Assembly: GCF_000685075.1 (NCBI RefSeq)
Contig: NZ_BAYD01000031.1
Location: 1 to 64,000 of the forward strand
Length of the DNA: 64,000 bases
Source: Paraburkholderia oxyphila NBRC 105797
Lineage (GTDB): Bacteria; Pseudomonadota; Gammaproteobacteria; Burkholderiales; Burkholderiaceae
Direction of reading: 5' to 3'
Part shown: positions 1 through 7,564 of the stretch, piece after piece
Position numbering within the stretch: the first letter of the stretch is position 1
Layout of the letters: every line of letters begins with the position of its first letter
Notes under the pieces: model-generated
The model's database searches: none
The model's input: the letters and a program-made list of their open reading frames with translations, nothing else
Told to the model about the DNA's origin: nothing
Translations under genes and position numbers: made by a program

Positions 1-20
1 GTCGTCTGCGGCTGGACTAG

Positions 21-1292
21 ATGATGAGACGGAACGCCTTCATTGTGATCTGCCTGGCGCTTGTGATATGCGCCTGTTCGAACAAGGATAATCCGATGCC
101 AACTCAAGCTGAATGGAGTGCCGTGCGTGCGAAGCTGGTCTTTACCTGCGTTCACGAAGCGGACCATCTGCCGCCGCTCGATCCGCAGGCCGATGCGCTT
201 TTCAGATACGGGCTGTACCTCGAAAAGAAACCCGGCCCGAAGGACTACGACGCAGCGGCACGCTATTACCGGATTGCGGCGGCGTATGGACATTACAAGG
301 CCAACCATAACCTGCAATTGCTGGTGTCGGAGGGCTTGGCACAGTCACCCCATGCTGCAACCGAAACGATTGATCTGGTCGAGCAGTTGATTGCTGCTGG
401 TATCCCTGGCGGTTACTACGACATGGGTCACTATCTTGAACTGGGCTATGGGGTGAAAAAGGACGAGAGAAGCGCACGGGTCTATTTCCGCAAGGCGGCG
501 GACTTGGGTAGCCCGGAGGCGCAATATTACGTGGGTGATCTGCTTTCGCCCAGGGATCGCGCACCGGACATTTCACGGCAGATAATGGAGTGCGCAACGA
601 ATCAGGGGTATGGGAAAGCAGCCAGCTATCTTGCGATAAACCTGTTGGATAGTAAGCTTTATGCGCAGGCTGTCGAAGCGTTTCACAAGGGGGTGAAGGC
701 TGGTGATGCCCAATCGGCGTTTGCCTTGCAATATGGCTTTGATGCCGATCCCTCAGATGCGATGTATTACATTGGGCAGCCTAAGGATCATGAACGTTCC
801 CGCCGGTACGGGTTGATCTGGAAGTTCCTCGATGACCACCAAAGCCTCAACCCCAAGGTTCCCGACATCGACCAGATCGTGCCGCTGCCGCCCGCGAAGC
901 TGCCGGAGTGGGATGGCACCTTCCAGTGGCAGAAGGAGCAGGACGCCGCCGTGCCACCGCCGAATCCCGCTGAATCGCTCGTTGCGAAGTTGGCCCGCGA
1001 GAAGGACCTCGACCCGGCGACGGGCCTGCCGCTCAAGCCCAAAGATAACCGCGTGCCGCTCGGCACGACGGCTTACACCAATGAGGCCTGTCCGCAGGAG
1101 GGCGTGTGGTACGCGAAGCAATGGACAGCCTACAGTCCGGAAGCCACGCAGCACTTCCGCAAGGGGCAAACCATGCCGGATCTGCTCCTCCGCTATCCCC
1201 GCTCCATGAAAATACTCGATGCACTGCTTGGCGTGCGTGAAGATCGTACCTATGCGACGTGGACCCTTGTCTCATACAGCGAGCAGACGTAA
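21..1292 (+). CDS. Sel1-repeat lipoprotein (DUF6396-like)
   Basis: The 423-residue product opens with a lipoprotein signal peptide: Met-Met-Arg-Arg, a hydrophobic stretch, then Ile-Cys-Ala-Cys with the likely lipidated Cys at residue 19. The next 200 residues hold TPR/Sel1-type helical repeats, for example AARYYRIAAAYGHYKANHN and ARVYFRKAADLGSPEAQYYV. A Pro- and charge-rich C-terminal part follows. Two ATGs stand in tandem at the start. From memory it resembles DUF6396 Sel1-like lipoproteins that sit beside type VI secretion effector genes in Burkholderia, which would fit an immunity or accessory role; nothing in this window proves that. It shares the TAATG junction with the next gene. Its upstream neighbours lie outside the window. 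Confidence 0.8.
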   Translation: MMRRNAFIVICLALVICACSNKDNPMPTQAEWSAVRAKLVFTCVHEADHLPPLDPQADALFRYGLYLEKKPGPKDYDAAARYYRIAAAYGHYKANHNLQLLVSEGLAQSPHAATETIDLVEQLIAAGIPGGYYDMGHYLELGYGVKKDERSARVYFRKAADLGSPEAQYYVGDLLSPRDRAPDISRQIMECATNQGYGKAASYLAINLLDSKLYAQAVEAFHKGVKAGDAQSAFALQYGFDADPSDAMYYIGQPKDHERSRRYGLIWKFLDDHQSLNPKVPDIDQIVPLPPAKLPEWDGTFQWQKEQDAAVPPPNPAESLVAKLAREKDLDPATGLPLKPKDNRVPLGTTAYTNEACPQEGVWYAKQWTAYSPEATQHFRKGQTMPDLLLRYPRSMKILDALLGVREDRTYATWTLVSYSEQT

Positions 1293-1561
1293 TGCGGATG
1301 AAGCATCTCCTAAAGATGGCGCTGGCGGCGTTGCTGGCCGCCACGTTTCCTCTCACGTGCCGAGCCGATATGGGCAGCGTAGTCGGTGCCGTAGTGATCG
1401 CTTTCTGGATTGCCCTGGCGATCTGGACGGGGCTGACCTTGGCCGTTTTCCGGCTTCTTCGTCGCCGGACGGTATTCGTCAGGTTCACGGCGACCGCTCT
1501 GTTTTTTATTTCGCCTGTACTGTTGGGGGGCGGTGACTGTGTTCAAGGAAGAACTGTTTGA
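1292..1561 (+). CDS. small membrane or exported protein, unknown function
   Basis: The start ATG overlaps the TAA stop of the preceding lipoprotein gene, which implies translational coupling; a second ATG lies two codons later. The 89-residue product has an N-terminal hydrophobic segment that could be a signal peptide (LLKMALAALLAATF), a second hydrophobic helix around residues 30-50 and a third near residues 65-75, separated by an Arg-rich LLRRRTVF loop. It looks like a two- or three-helix inner-membrane protein. No family is recognised. It belongs with the lipoprotein in one transcription unit. Confidence 0.55.
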   Translation: MRMKHLLKMALAALLAATFPLTCRADMGSVVGAVVIAFWIALAIWTGLTLAVFRLLRRRTVFVRFTATALFFISPVLLGGGDCVQGRTV

Positions 1562-1748
1562 CGAACAGACCGTTCAGGTAAACGAAAACACGCAGGGGCC
1601 ACTAAAGGTTGCCAGTGCAACTTTCACGGCGGGCAGTGTTGCGAGATATGAACAGACTCGCGGCCTATTCGATCAGCATGTACTGGCTGGTCGGCATACG
1701 CGTCGTGCCTTACTCGTAATCCTCTGGCGGACGGGCTGGAACGTCTGA
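1533..1748 (+). pseudogene. truncated frame, probable remnant
   Basis: A GTG-initiated frame overlaps the 3' end of the small membrane protein gene by 29 bases. Its first 40 residues (VTVFKEELFDEQTVQVNENT and onward) look like real protein, polar and with a plausible beta pattern. After about residue 42 the composition turns into the Arg/Leu-rich type expected of an unselected frame, and it stops at 1748. The most likely reading is the 5' part of a gene joined to unrelated DNA near 1645. It could instead be a short intact gene with a poor C-terminus. Confidence 0.35.
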
Positions 1749-1759
1749 GGGAGGCTGCC

Positions 1760-2134
1760 GTGGCGCATGGCGGGGTCTGCCTGGACGAAGCCTATGGGAA
1801 GTTCGAAGACAAGTACTGGTTTCGCTGCGCGAAGGGACATGTGTGGAAAGCCCGTGGCCATCTGGTTCTTCGTGGGACATGGTGCATGGAGTGCTCGAAC
1901 GATTCGAAGCGGCTGGGTATCGAACGGATGCAGGAGGTGGCGAAGGCGCGTGGGGGACGCTGCTTGAGCGAGGTGTATCTCGGCACGCAGGTCAAGCTGA
2001 CCTGGGAGTGGCATCTGGGTCACATCTGGGATGCCGCGCCGGGCAATGTGCTGTACCGGGACGCGTGGTGTCCGTTCTGCTTCCGGCTGCGGGTCACGAA
2101 GAACCCGGCGAGGCGGGCGAAATATGGCGGTTGA
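1760..2134 (+). CDS. tandem zinc-ribbon protein, probably 5'-truncated (DUF4379-like)
   Basis: Two copies of a roughly 58-residue module are visible. Copy 1 has FRCAKGHVWKA, then WCMEC; copy 2 has WEWHLGHIWDA, then WCPFC. Each is preceded by an A-x-x-x-G-G-x-C-L-x-E-x-Y segment. This matches the Cys-x-x-Gly-His-x-Trp ... Cys-x-x-Cys pattern of DUF4379-type zinc ribbons. In copy 2 the first metal-binding Cys is replaced by Trp. Conserved-looking sequence (LADGLERLREAAVAHGG) continues in frame upstream of the GTG at 1760 back to at least 1724, with no ATG and no ribosome site, so the true start seems to be lost. Function unknown; this could be a non-expressed fragment. Confidence 0.5.
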   Translation: MAHGGVCLDEAYGKFEDKYWFRCAKGHVWKARGHLVLRGTWCMECSNDSKRLGIERMQEVAKARGGRCLSEVYLGTQVKLTWEWHLGHIWDAAPGNVLYRDAWCPFCFRLRVTKNPARRAKYGG

Positions 2135-2568
2135 CGCCGCACTATCATCGCGCGCCGTGGGGAATCCGCGTGACGGGTGCCGGTTCATGTGCGATGCAGC
2201 GTGAACAGACGGGGTGTATGGGGTTTTCGTGCACATGTGACCTGTAGAAATGGTTGGCGGGGTGTCAGTAACTTGCGCGCACTACAAAACACCCGTCTAA
2301 TACGTAGCGTTTCCCTCAGCGGGGGGACGACGATTTTTCCTGCGCCGCAGCGCGAGGGGAAACGTGGGGGGAACAGATGCTGGCGGGCGGAGAGAGAAGA
2401 GGATTTCCCCTCACATCGCCTGCAAAGCCTTGTGGTAAATAGCAAGGCGCTGCGAATGAAGGTTGTTTGCGCATCTACCTTACGGATACGCAACAATAAT
2501 GTGCTGTGGAGCACTTATTTTTGCGGCTTTTTTATGTGCGGCCGCAATGATCTGTCGCGCCGGCCGGC
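2135..2568. other. intergenic gap, no gene seen
   Basis: No convincing coding sequence lies here. The only local structure is a short hairpin at 2501-2514 (GTGCT, loop GTGG, AGCAC) followed by TTATTTTT, which would read as a weak intrinsic terminator on the plus strand. A second inverted repeat, TTGCGGC/GCCGCAA, spans about 2521-2547. The stretch is less GC-rich than its neighbours and marks the end of the accessory left edge. Confidence 0.4.
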
Positions 2569-3474
2569 TCAAAGTTGTGCAGTCGGCATCTCGTCGCGAA
2601 TCCAGTCCGTCACCGACGTGCGCCGCGGCTGCCAGCCCAGCAACGTGCGCGCGCGCTCGCCGCGCACGTTGCTGTTCGAGCCGAGACCATAAGAAGCCAT
2701 CTCGTAACCCCATTCCTTGATCGCGTCTTCGAGCGGCCAGTCCTGCGGTTCGCCAAGTCCCATCTTCCTCGCGAGCGCGGCCGTCATCTCGCGGAAGTTC
2801 GCCTCGCCGCTTTCGACGAAATAGAACGTGCCCGCAGGGGTTTTCTCGAGCGCGAGACGGTACAGCTCGGCCACGTCGTCGACGTGGACGTTCGACCAGA
2901 TGTTCAGGCCGCGCCCGACGTGCCGCATCACGCCGCTCTTCTGCGCCTGGCGAACGAGGCGCGGCAACTGCACGCTCGCCGCGCCCGGCACCGCGCCCAC
3001 GCCATAGATCAGCGTGTTGCAGAGCACGGCGCTCTTCACACCACGCGCTTGCCCGGCCAGCACGAGGTTGTCGATGGCCACGCGCGGCGCCTTGTCGGGC
3101 GTCGGCTCGGGCAGGGCGTCTTCGTAGTAGATGCGATCGGTCGGCTCGCCGCCCGAGGCGTCGCCGACGATGCTCGACCCGCTCGTGTGCAGGAGCGTCT
3201 TGCCCGAGCCTTCGAGCGCGTCGAGCAGCGCCTCGACCGCGCCGCGATGGTCGCTGCTCGCGGCGTTGATCACGGCGTCGGCGTCTCGCGCTTCCTGCAT
3301 TAACAGCGCACGGTCGTCGAGATCGCCCTGCACGGGCACGATGCCGAGTGCTTCGAGCGCCGCGAACTGCTCGGACCGGCGTACGAGTCCGCGCACCTCA
3401 TGGCCCGCGCGCAGCAGATGCGCCGCAATCGTCCCGCCGATGAAACCGCCTGCGCCCGTCACGAATACTTTCAT
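2569..3474 (-). CDS. NAD(P)-dependent epimerase/dehydratase (extended SDR)
   Basis: The 301-residue product begins MKVFVTGAGGFIGG, the Gly-x-x-Gly-x-x-Gly Rossmann motif of extended short-chain dehydrogenases. It keeps the NGD-like VQGDLDD segment and a C-terminal half typical of NmrA/epimerase-like SDRs. The catalytic Tyr-x-x-x-Lys is not clearly placed. The start at 3474 is preceded by AGAGAGG at good spacing; longer frames to 3585 would run into the divergent regulator. The substrate cannot be read from the sequence. It is transcribed away from the LysR gene at 3588 across a 113-base shared promoter region, the usual layout for a regulator and its target. Confidence 0.85.
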   Translation of the reverse strand: MKVFVTGAGGFIGGTIAAHLLRAGHEVRGLVRRSEQFAALEALGIVPVQGDLDDRALLMQEARDADAVINAASSDHRGAVEALLDALEGSGKTLLHTSGSSIVGDASGGEPTDRIYYEDALPEPTPDKAPRVAIDNLVLAGQARGVKSAVLCNTLIYGVGAVPGAASVQLPRLVRQAQKSGVMRHVGRGLNIWSNVHVDDVAELYRLALEKTPAGTFYFVESGEANFREMTAALARKMGLGEPQDWPLEDAIKEWGYEMASYGLGSNSNVRGERARTLLGWQPRRTSVTDWIRDEMPTAQL

Positions 3475-3587
3475 TGAATCCTCTCTTGCGTGGATAAGTG
3501 GATGACTGCAATGGCAGGCAGTATCGCGGCGTTCGTGCTTTGCAAAAACCGTGTTAGTCTCAAATGAATCTTGACTGCGGATCAATA

Positions 3588-4550
3588 ATGAAAACCTCGA
3601 CCGACGAATTGCTCGTGTTCGTCACCGTGATCGATGCGGGGTCGATCACCGCCGCCGCCGAAAAACTCGAGCAGACCGTCTCCGGCGTGAGCCGCGCGCT
3701 CACGCGGCTCGAAAAGCAGCTCGGCGTGGCGCTGATCCTGCGCACGACGCGCCGCCTGCAATTGACCGAGGAGGGCGAGCTCTTTCTCGAACGCGCGCGC
3801 GCCATTCTCGCGGCGATGGAGGATGCCGAGGAGGCCGTCTCGCGTCATCGCGAGCAGCCTTCGGGGCGCTTGCGCGTCGATGCGGCCACGCCGTTCATGC
3901 TTCATTGCGTCGTGCCGCATATGGCGGCGTTCGCCGCGCGCTATCCGGACATTCAGCTCGAGCTCACGAGCAACGAGCGCATCGTCGATTTGCTCGAGCA
4001 ACGCGTCGATATCGCCATTCGCATTGGCGCGCTGCAGGATTCCACGCTGCATGCGCGCTCGCTCGGCGTGAGCCGCCGCCGCGTGGTGGCGAGCCCCGCG
4101 TATCTCGCGGCGCACGGCACGCCGCGCACGCTCGCCCAACTGCGCGAGCACCGGCTGATCGGCTTCACGGCGCCCGTGCAGCTGAACCGCTGGCCGCTCA
4201 GGCCGGACGGCCACGCCGCTCCGGCCACGGCCGCCGGCGCATCCGTGGCAGCTCAGGCGTCGCTGCTCGACGAAGCCGCGCCCGAGGGGTTTGCGATCCA
4301 TCCGGCGCTCGCGGCGTCGAGCGGCGAGACGATACGTCAGCTCGCGCTCGCCGATGCCGGCGTCGCCTGTCTTTCCGATTTCATGACCGCCGCTGACCGC
4401 GCGGCAGGCCGCCTCGTGACGCTGCTCGACGACGCGCTCGTTGCCGAGCGCCAGCCGATCCATGCCGTCTACTACCGCAGCGCCGCACTCGCCGCGCGCG
4501 TGCAGTGCTTCCTCGCGTTTATCGGGGGCAGGCTCGAAGAGCAGGCCTGA
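3588..4550 (+). CDS. LysR-family transcriptional regulator (DmlR-like subgroup)
   Basis: The 320-residue product has the N-terminal winged helix-turn-helix (ELLVFVTVIDAGSITAAAEK, then VSRALTRLEKQLGVALI) followed by a periplasmic-binding-like effector domain with the group-typical EQRVDIAIRIG. The start chosen is ATG-AAA-ACC at 3588, where the HTH begins as expected; an ATG at 3564 adds eight unlikely residues. It most probably controls the divergent epimerase gene. A perfect 7-base-pair hairpin, GCAGGCC/GGCCTGC at 4541-4559, overlaps its stop codon, without a T tract. Confidence 0.88.
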   Translation: MKTSTDELLVFVTVIDAGSITAAAEKLEQTVSGVSRALTRLEKQLGVALILRTTRRLQLTEEGELFLERARAILAAMEDAEEAVSRHREQPSGRLRVDAATPFMLHCVVPHMAAFAARYPDIQLELTSNERIVDLLEQRVDIAIRIGALQDSTLHARSLGVSRRRVVASPAYLAAHGTPRTLAQLREHRLIGFTAPVQLNRWPLRPDGHAAPATAAGASVAAQASLLDEAAPEGFAIHPALAASSGETIRQLALADAGVACLSDFMTAADRAAGRLVTLLDDALVAERQPIHAVYYRSAALAARVQCFLAFIGGRLEEQA

Positions 4551-4627
4551 CGGGCCTGCGAGGCCCGCCCAGGCGATGCGCGGCCGCACTCATGGATAGT
4601 CCCAGGGCGGCGGGGCGCTCGCGGAGG

Positions 4628-4656
4628 TTGTCTATACAGGCGCGCCAGGCTAGACT
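4628..4656 (+). promoter_or_regulatory. predicted sigma-70 promoter of hutH
   Basis: TTGTCT (4628-4633) and TAGACT (4651-4656) are separated by 17 bases, matching the -35 and -10 consensus at four of six positions each. Transcription would begin near 4663, about 25 bases before the hutH ATG. The -35 box overlaps the first HutC-like operator. Confidence 0.5.
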
Positions 4657-4676
4657 CCCCGTCACTTGTATAGACA
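4629..4676. promoter_or_regulatory. pair of HutC-like operators
   Basis: TGTCTATACA at 4629-4638 and TGTATAGACA at 4667-4676 are exact reverse complements of each other, 38 bases centre to centre. Both resemble the TGTATATACA-type half-palindromes recognised by HutC repressors of the GntR family. One covers the -35 region and the other the expected transcription start, so bound HutC would block the hutH promoter. hutC is the next gene but one. Confidence 0.7.
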
Positions 4677-4686
4677 GGATTCGATC

Positions 4687-6222
4687 ATGCTCCTCACGCC
4701 CGGCCATCTGACCCTGCCCCAACTGCGCCAGATCGCGCGCGCAACGGAGAGCAGCAGCATCCAGCTCGAACTCGACCCGGCGAGCTTCGCCGCGATCGAC
4801 GCGAGCGCGCGCACCGTCGCCGAGATCACGGCCAAGGGCGAGCCCGCCTATGGCATCAACACGGGCTTCGGCCGCCTCGCCAGCACCCACATCCCGATCG
4901 ACCAGCTCGAACTGCTGCAGCGCAATCTGGTGCTCTCGCACGCCGTGGGCGTGGGCGAGCCGATGTCGCGCCCGGTCGTGCGCCTCATGATGGCGCTGAA
5001 GCTCTCGAGCCTCGGCCGTGGCCACTCGGGCATCCGTCGCGAAGTGATGGACGCGCTGATCACGCTCTTCAACGCCGACGTGCTGCCGCTGATCCCCGTG
5101 AAGGGCTCGGTGGGCGCCTCGGGCGACCTCGCGCCGCTCGCGCACATGTCGGGCGTGCTGCTCGGCATCGGCGAAGTGTTCATCCGTGGCGAGCGCGCCA
5201 GCGCCGAAGCGGGTCTCGCCGCCGCGGGCCTCAAGCCGATCGCGCTGCAGGCCAAGGAAGGCCTCGCGCTCCTGAACGGCACGCAGGCTTCCGCCGCGCT
5301 CGCGCTCTACAACCTGTTCGCGATCGAAGACCTGTACCGCACGGCGCTCGTCTCCGGGGCGCTGTGCGTGGACGCGGCAGCCGGCTCGGTCAAGCCGTTC
5401 GACGCGCGCATCCACGAACTGCGCGGCCATCGCGGCCAGATCGAGGCGGCCTCGGCCTATCGCGATCTGCTCGAAGGCTCGTCGATCAACCTCTCGCACC
5501 GCGACTGCGGCAAGGTCCAGGACCCGTACTCGCTGCGCTGCCAGCCGCAGGTGATGGGCGCGTGCCTCGACCAGATGCGCCACGCCGCGCAAGTGCTGCT
5601 GATCGAAGCCAACGCAGTCTCGGACAACCCGCTGATCTTCCCGGACACGAAGGAAGTCATTTCGGGCGGCAACTTCCACGCGGAGCCGGTGGCGTTCGCG
5701 GCCGACAATCTCGCGCTGGCCGCCGCCGAAATCGGCGCGCTCGCCGAACGCCGCATCGCACTCCTGATCGACGCGACGCTCTCGGGGCTGCCGCCTTTCC
5801 TCGTGAAGGACGGCGGTGTGAACTCGGGCTTCATGATCGCGCACGTGACGGCAGCGGCGCTGGCTTCGGAAAACAAGACGCTCGCGCATCCGGCTTCGGT
5901 CGACTCGCTGCCGACTTCGGCGAACCAGGAAGACCACGTGTCGATGGCGACTTTCGCGGCGCGCAAGCTCGGCGACATCGCCGAAAACACGGCCAACATC
6001 CTTGCGATCGAGCTGCTCGCCGCCGCACAGGGTGTGGACCTGCGCGCGCCGCACGCGACCAGCCCGGCGCTGCAAAAAGTGATGGAGTCGGTGCGCAGCG
6101 AAGTCCCGCACTACGATCTGGACCGCTACTTCGCCCCCGATATCGCAGCCATGACGCGGCTGGTGCAGAAGGGCGCAATCGCGGCGCACAGCCCGTTCGC
6201 GTTCGAGTCGGAAGCGCGCTAA
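4687..6222 (+). CDS. hutH: histidine ammonia-lyase
   Basis: This is the first enzyme of histidine degradation: L-histidine to trans-urocanate plus ammonia, in the cytoplasm. The 511-residue length fits the family (about 505-515). The motif GSVGASGDLAPLAHMSG places the Ala144-Ser145-Gly146 triad that cyclises to the MIO electrophile. Other family blocks are present: YGINTGFG near residue 55, QDPYSLRCQPQ around 280, and GNFHAEP around 330. The start at 4687 is set by LLTPGHLTLPQL. It is preceded by two HutC-like operators and followed 73 bases later by hutC. Confidence 0.97.
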   Translation: MLLTPGHLTLPQLRQIARATESSSIQLELDPASFAAIDASARTVAEITAKGEPAYGINTGFGRLASTHIPIDQLELLQRNLVLSHAVGVGEPMSRPVVRLMMALKLSSLGRGHSGIRREVMDALITLFNADVLPLIPVKGSVGASGDLAPLAHMSGVLLGIGEVFIRGERASAEAGLAAAGLKPIALQAKEGLALLNGTQASAALALYNLFAIEDLYRTALVSGALCVDAAAGSVKPFDARIHELRGHRGQIEAASAYRDLLEGSSINLSHRDCGKVQDPYSLRCQPQVMGACLDQMRHAAQVLLIEANAVSDNPLIFPDTKEVISGGNFHAEPVAFAADNLALAAAEIGALAERRIALLIDATLSGLPPFLVKDGGVNSGFMIAHVTAAALASENKTLAHPASVDSLPTSANQEDHVSMATFAARKLGDIAENTANILAIELLAAAQGVDLRAPHATSPALQKVMESVRSEVPHYDLDRYFAPDIAAMTRLVQKGAIAAHSPFAFESEAR

Positions 6223-6295
6223 CGCAGACGATGACGATACGGCCGGGGGGTGGCATGAAGCGCGCGTCGAACCCCCTGGCCCATTCGAACAGGCG

Positions 6296-6991
6296 ATGAA
6301 CGCACCCGCTTATCAGGGCATCAAGGACTTCATCCTCGCTCGCATCCACGCGGGCGAGTGGAGCGAGGGAGACCAGGTGCCGTCGGAGAACGAGCTTGCG
6401 CGCGAGTTCAAGGTCGCGCGCATGACGGTGAACCGCGCGCTGCGCGAGCTCACCGCCGAGCAGGTGCTCACGCGCGTGCAGGGTGCGGGCACCTTCGTCG
6501 CGCGTCCGAAGTACGAGTCCACGCTGGTGGCGATCCGCAGCATCTCCGACGAAGTGCTCGCGCGCGGGCATGGCTATCGCGCCGAGGTGCTGGAGATCGG
6601 CGAGCTGCCCGCCGACGAAGCGCTCGCCATCGAAATGGGGCTGCGCGCGAACGACAAGGTGTTCTACTCGCGCATGCTGCACTTCGAGAACGACGAGCCC
6701 GTTCAGCTCGAGGAACGCTGGGTCAATCCGGCCGTCGCGCCCGACTATGCGGAGCAGGACTTCACGTCCACCACGCCGAACCACTATCTGATGCGCGTCG
6801 CGCCGCTCCAGGCCGTCGAGTACCGCATCGAGGCGCTCTCGCCGCAGGCCGACACCCGCGCGCGGCTCAAGATGGCCGAGGTCGAGCCGTGCCTCGTGCT
6901 GCACCGGCGCACCCGTTCGAGCGGGCGCGTGGCATCCGTGGCGAACCTCTGGCATCCGGGCAGCCGGTATCGCTTCACGGGGCATTTCTAG
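6296..6991 (+). CDS. hutC: histidine utilisation repressor, GntR/UTRA family
   Basis: The 231-residue product has a GntR winged helix (residues 5-70, with DQVPSENELAREFKVARMTV) and a UTRA ligand domain ending in the family-typical ALVLHRRT-like and HPGSRYRFTGHF segments. HutC represses hut genes and is released by urocanate. Its neighbour hutH carries two fitting operator sites. Unlike the usual Burkholderia hutHCUDIF order, no hutU follows: the next 570 bases have no gene. Confidence 0.95.
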   Translation: MNAPAYQGIKDFILARIHAGEWSEGDQVPSENELAREFKVARMTVNRALRELTAEQVLTRVQGAGTFVARPKYESTLVAIRSISDEVLARGHGYRAEVLEIGELPADEALAIEMGLRANDKVFYSRMLHFENDEPVQLEERWVNPAVAPDYAEQDFTSTTPNHYLMRVAPLQAVEYRIEALSPQADTRARLKMAEVEPCLVLHRRTRSSGRVASVANLWHPGSRYRFTGHF

Positions 6992-7564
6992 GCGGGCGCT
7001 TGCAGTTCGCTTCCAGCCTGTTTGCCTTGCGCTTTCAGGTCCATTCGCGCCGCTTCATTCGTGCAGCCGCTCCGCGCGAGGGGCTTGCAGATGCCAGGCG
7101 CTCCGAAGCAATTGTCTGCCGCCAGGCTTCATCGTGTTCGTTCGCCTGAGCTCGCGGCGTGTTGCCGGCACGCGTCACTCAAACGTTGCGACCCTGCTTA
7201 TCGTGCCGCGCGCAAGGCCCGCGTACGCCTTCGTCATGTCATTCAGCGGGTTTTCTCGCAGCTTCCTTACCACAGCGTGCCGCGCGGGTTGCGTCTTGCC
7301 TTGCGATGCGGCTAACCTTCAGGCATCGGCAAAGCACGCTTTGCGCAGGGCCTGTTCACGCTGATAACAGGCCCTTCTGGCGGCCAGCCCGTGGAATGGA
7401 AATAGTTAATTTGGGGAACAGGTCTTTCCGGCCGCATTGCGGCGTCGCGCGTGGCTTGTTTGGCTCGCCAAACGGCGCGCCGTGCACCTTGCACTGCGAC
7501 CGGAAAGGCACGTTCGCGAGCCTGTTATTAGCGTGAACAGGCCCTGGGAGGGAGGATTCCGGCG
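6992..7564. other. gene-poor stretch after hutC
   Basis: No credible protein gene is visible between hutC and the XRE-like gene. The part from 6992 to 7347 shows no recognisable structure. The rest is occupied by the inverted-repeat element described separately. The gap lies where hutU would normally be found. Confidence 0.5.
7348..7544. repeat. nested inverted-repeat (MITE/REP-pair-like) element
   Basis: Outer arms at 7348-7372 and 7520-7544 are inverted copies of one another (24 of 25 positions, the shared core being CCTGTTCACGCT with ATAACAGGC). Each arm also folds on itself: GGGCCTGTT (7348-7356) pairs with AACAGGCCC (7366-7374). Inner arms with CCGGAAAG/CTTTCCGG lie near 7434 and 7490, so the whole 197 bases can fold as a long cruciform-like hairpin. 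No target-site duplication is obvious. It could be a non-autonomous mobile element, a bidirectional terminator, or the template of a structured RNA. Confidence 0.6.

Noticed and set aside
2177..2692. A 171-residue plus-strand frame between the zinc-ribbon remnant and the epimerase
   Set aside because: It overlaps the 3' end of the epimerase gene and lacks family features or a ribosome site; regarded as chance.
4519..6189. Long minus-strand frame of 556 residues opposite hutH
   Set aside because: It is antisense to hutH, Arg/His-rich and has no family features; long antisense frames are usual in GC-rich coding DNA.
7348..7374. Reading the left arm of the inverted-repeat element as a simple terminator of hutC
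   Set aside because: It lies 357 bases after hutC and is followed by TTCTGG instead of a T tract; an inverted second copy at 7520 fits a repeat element better.
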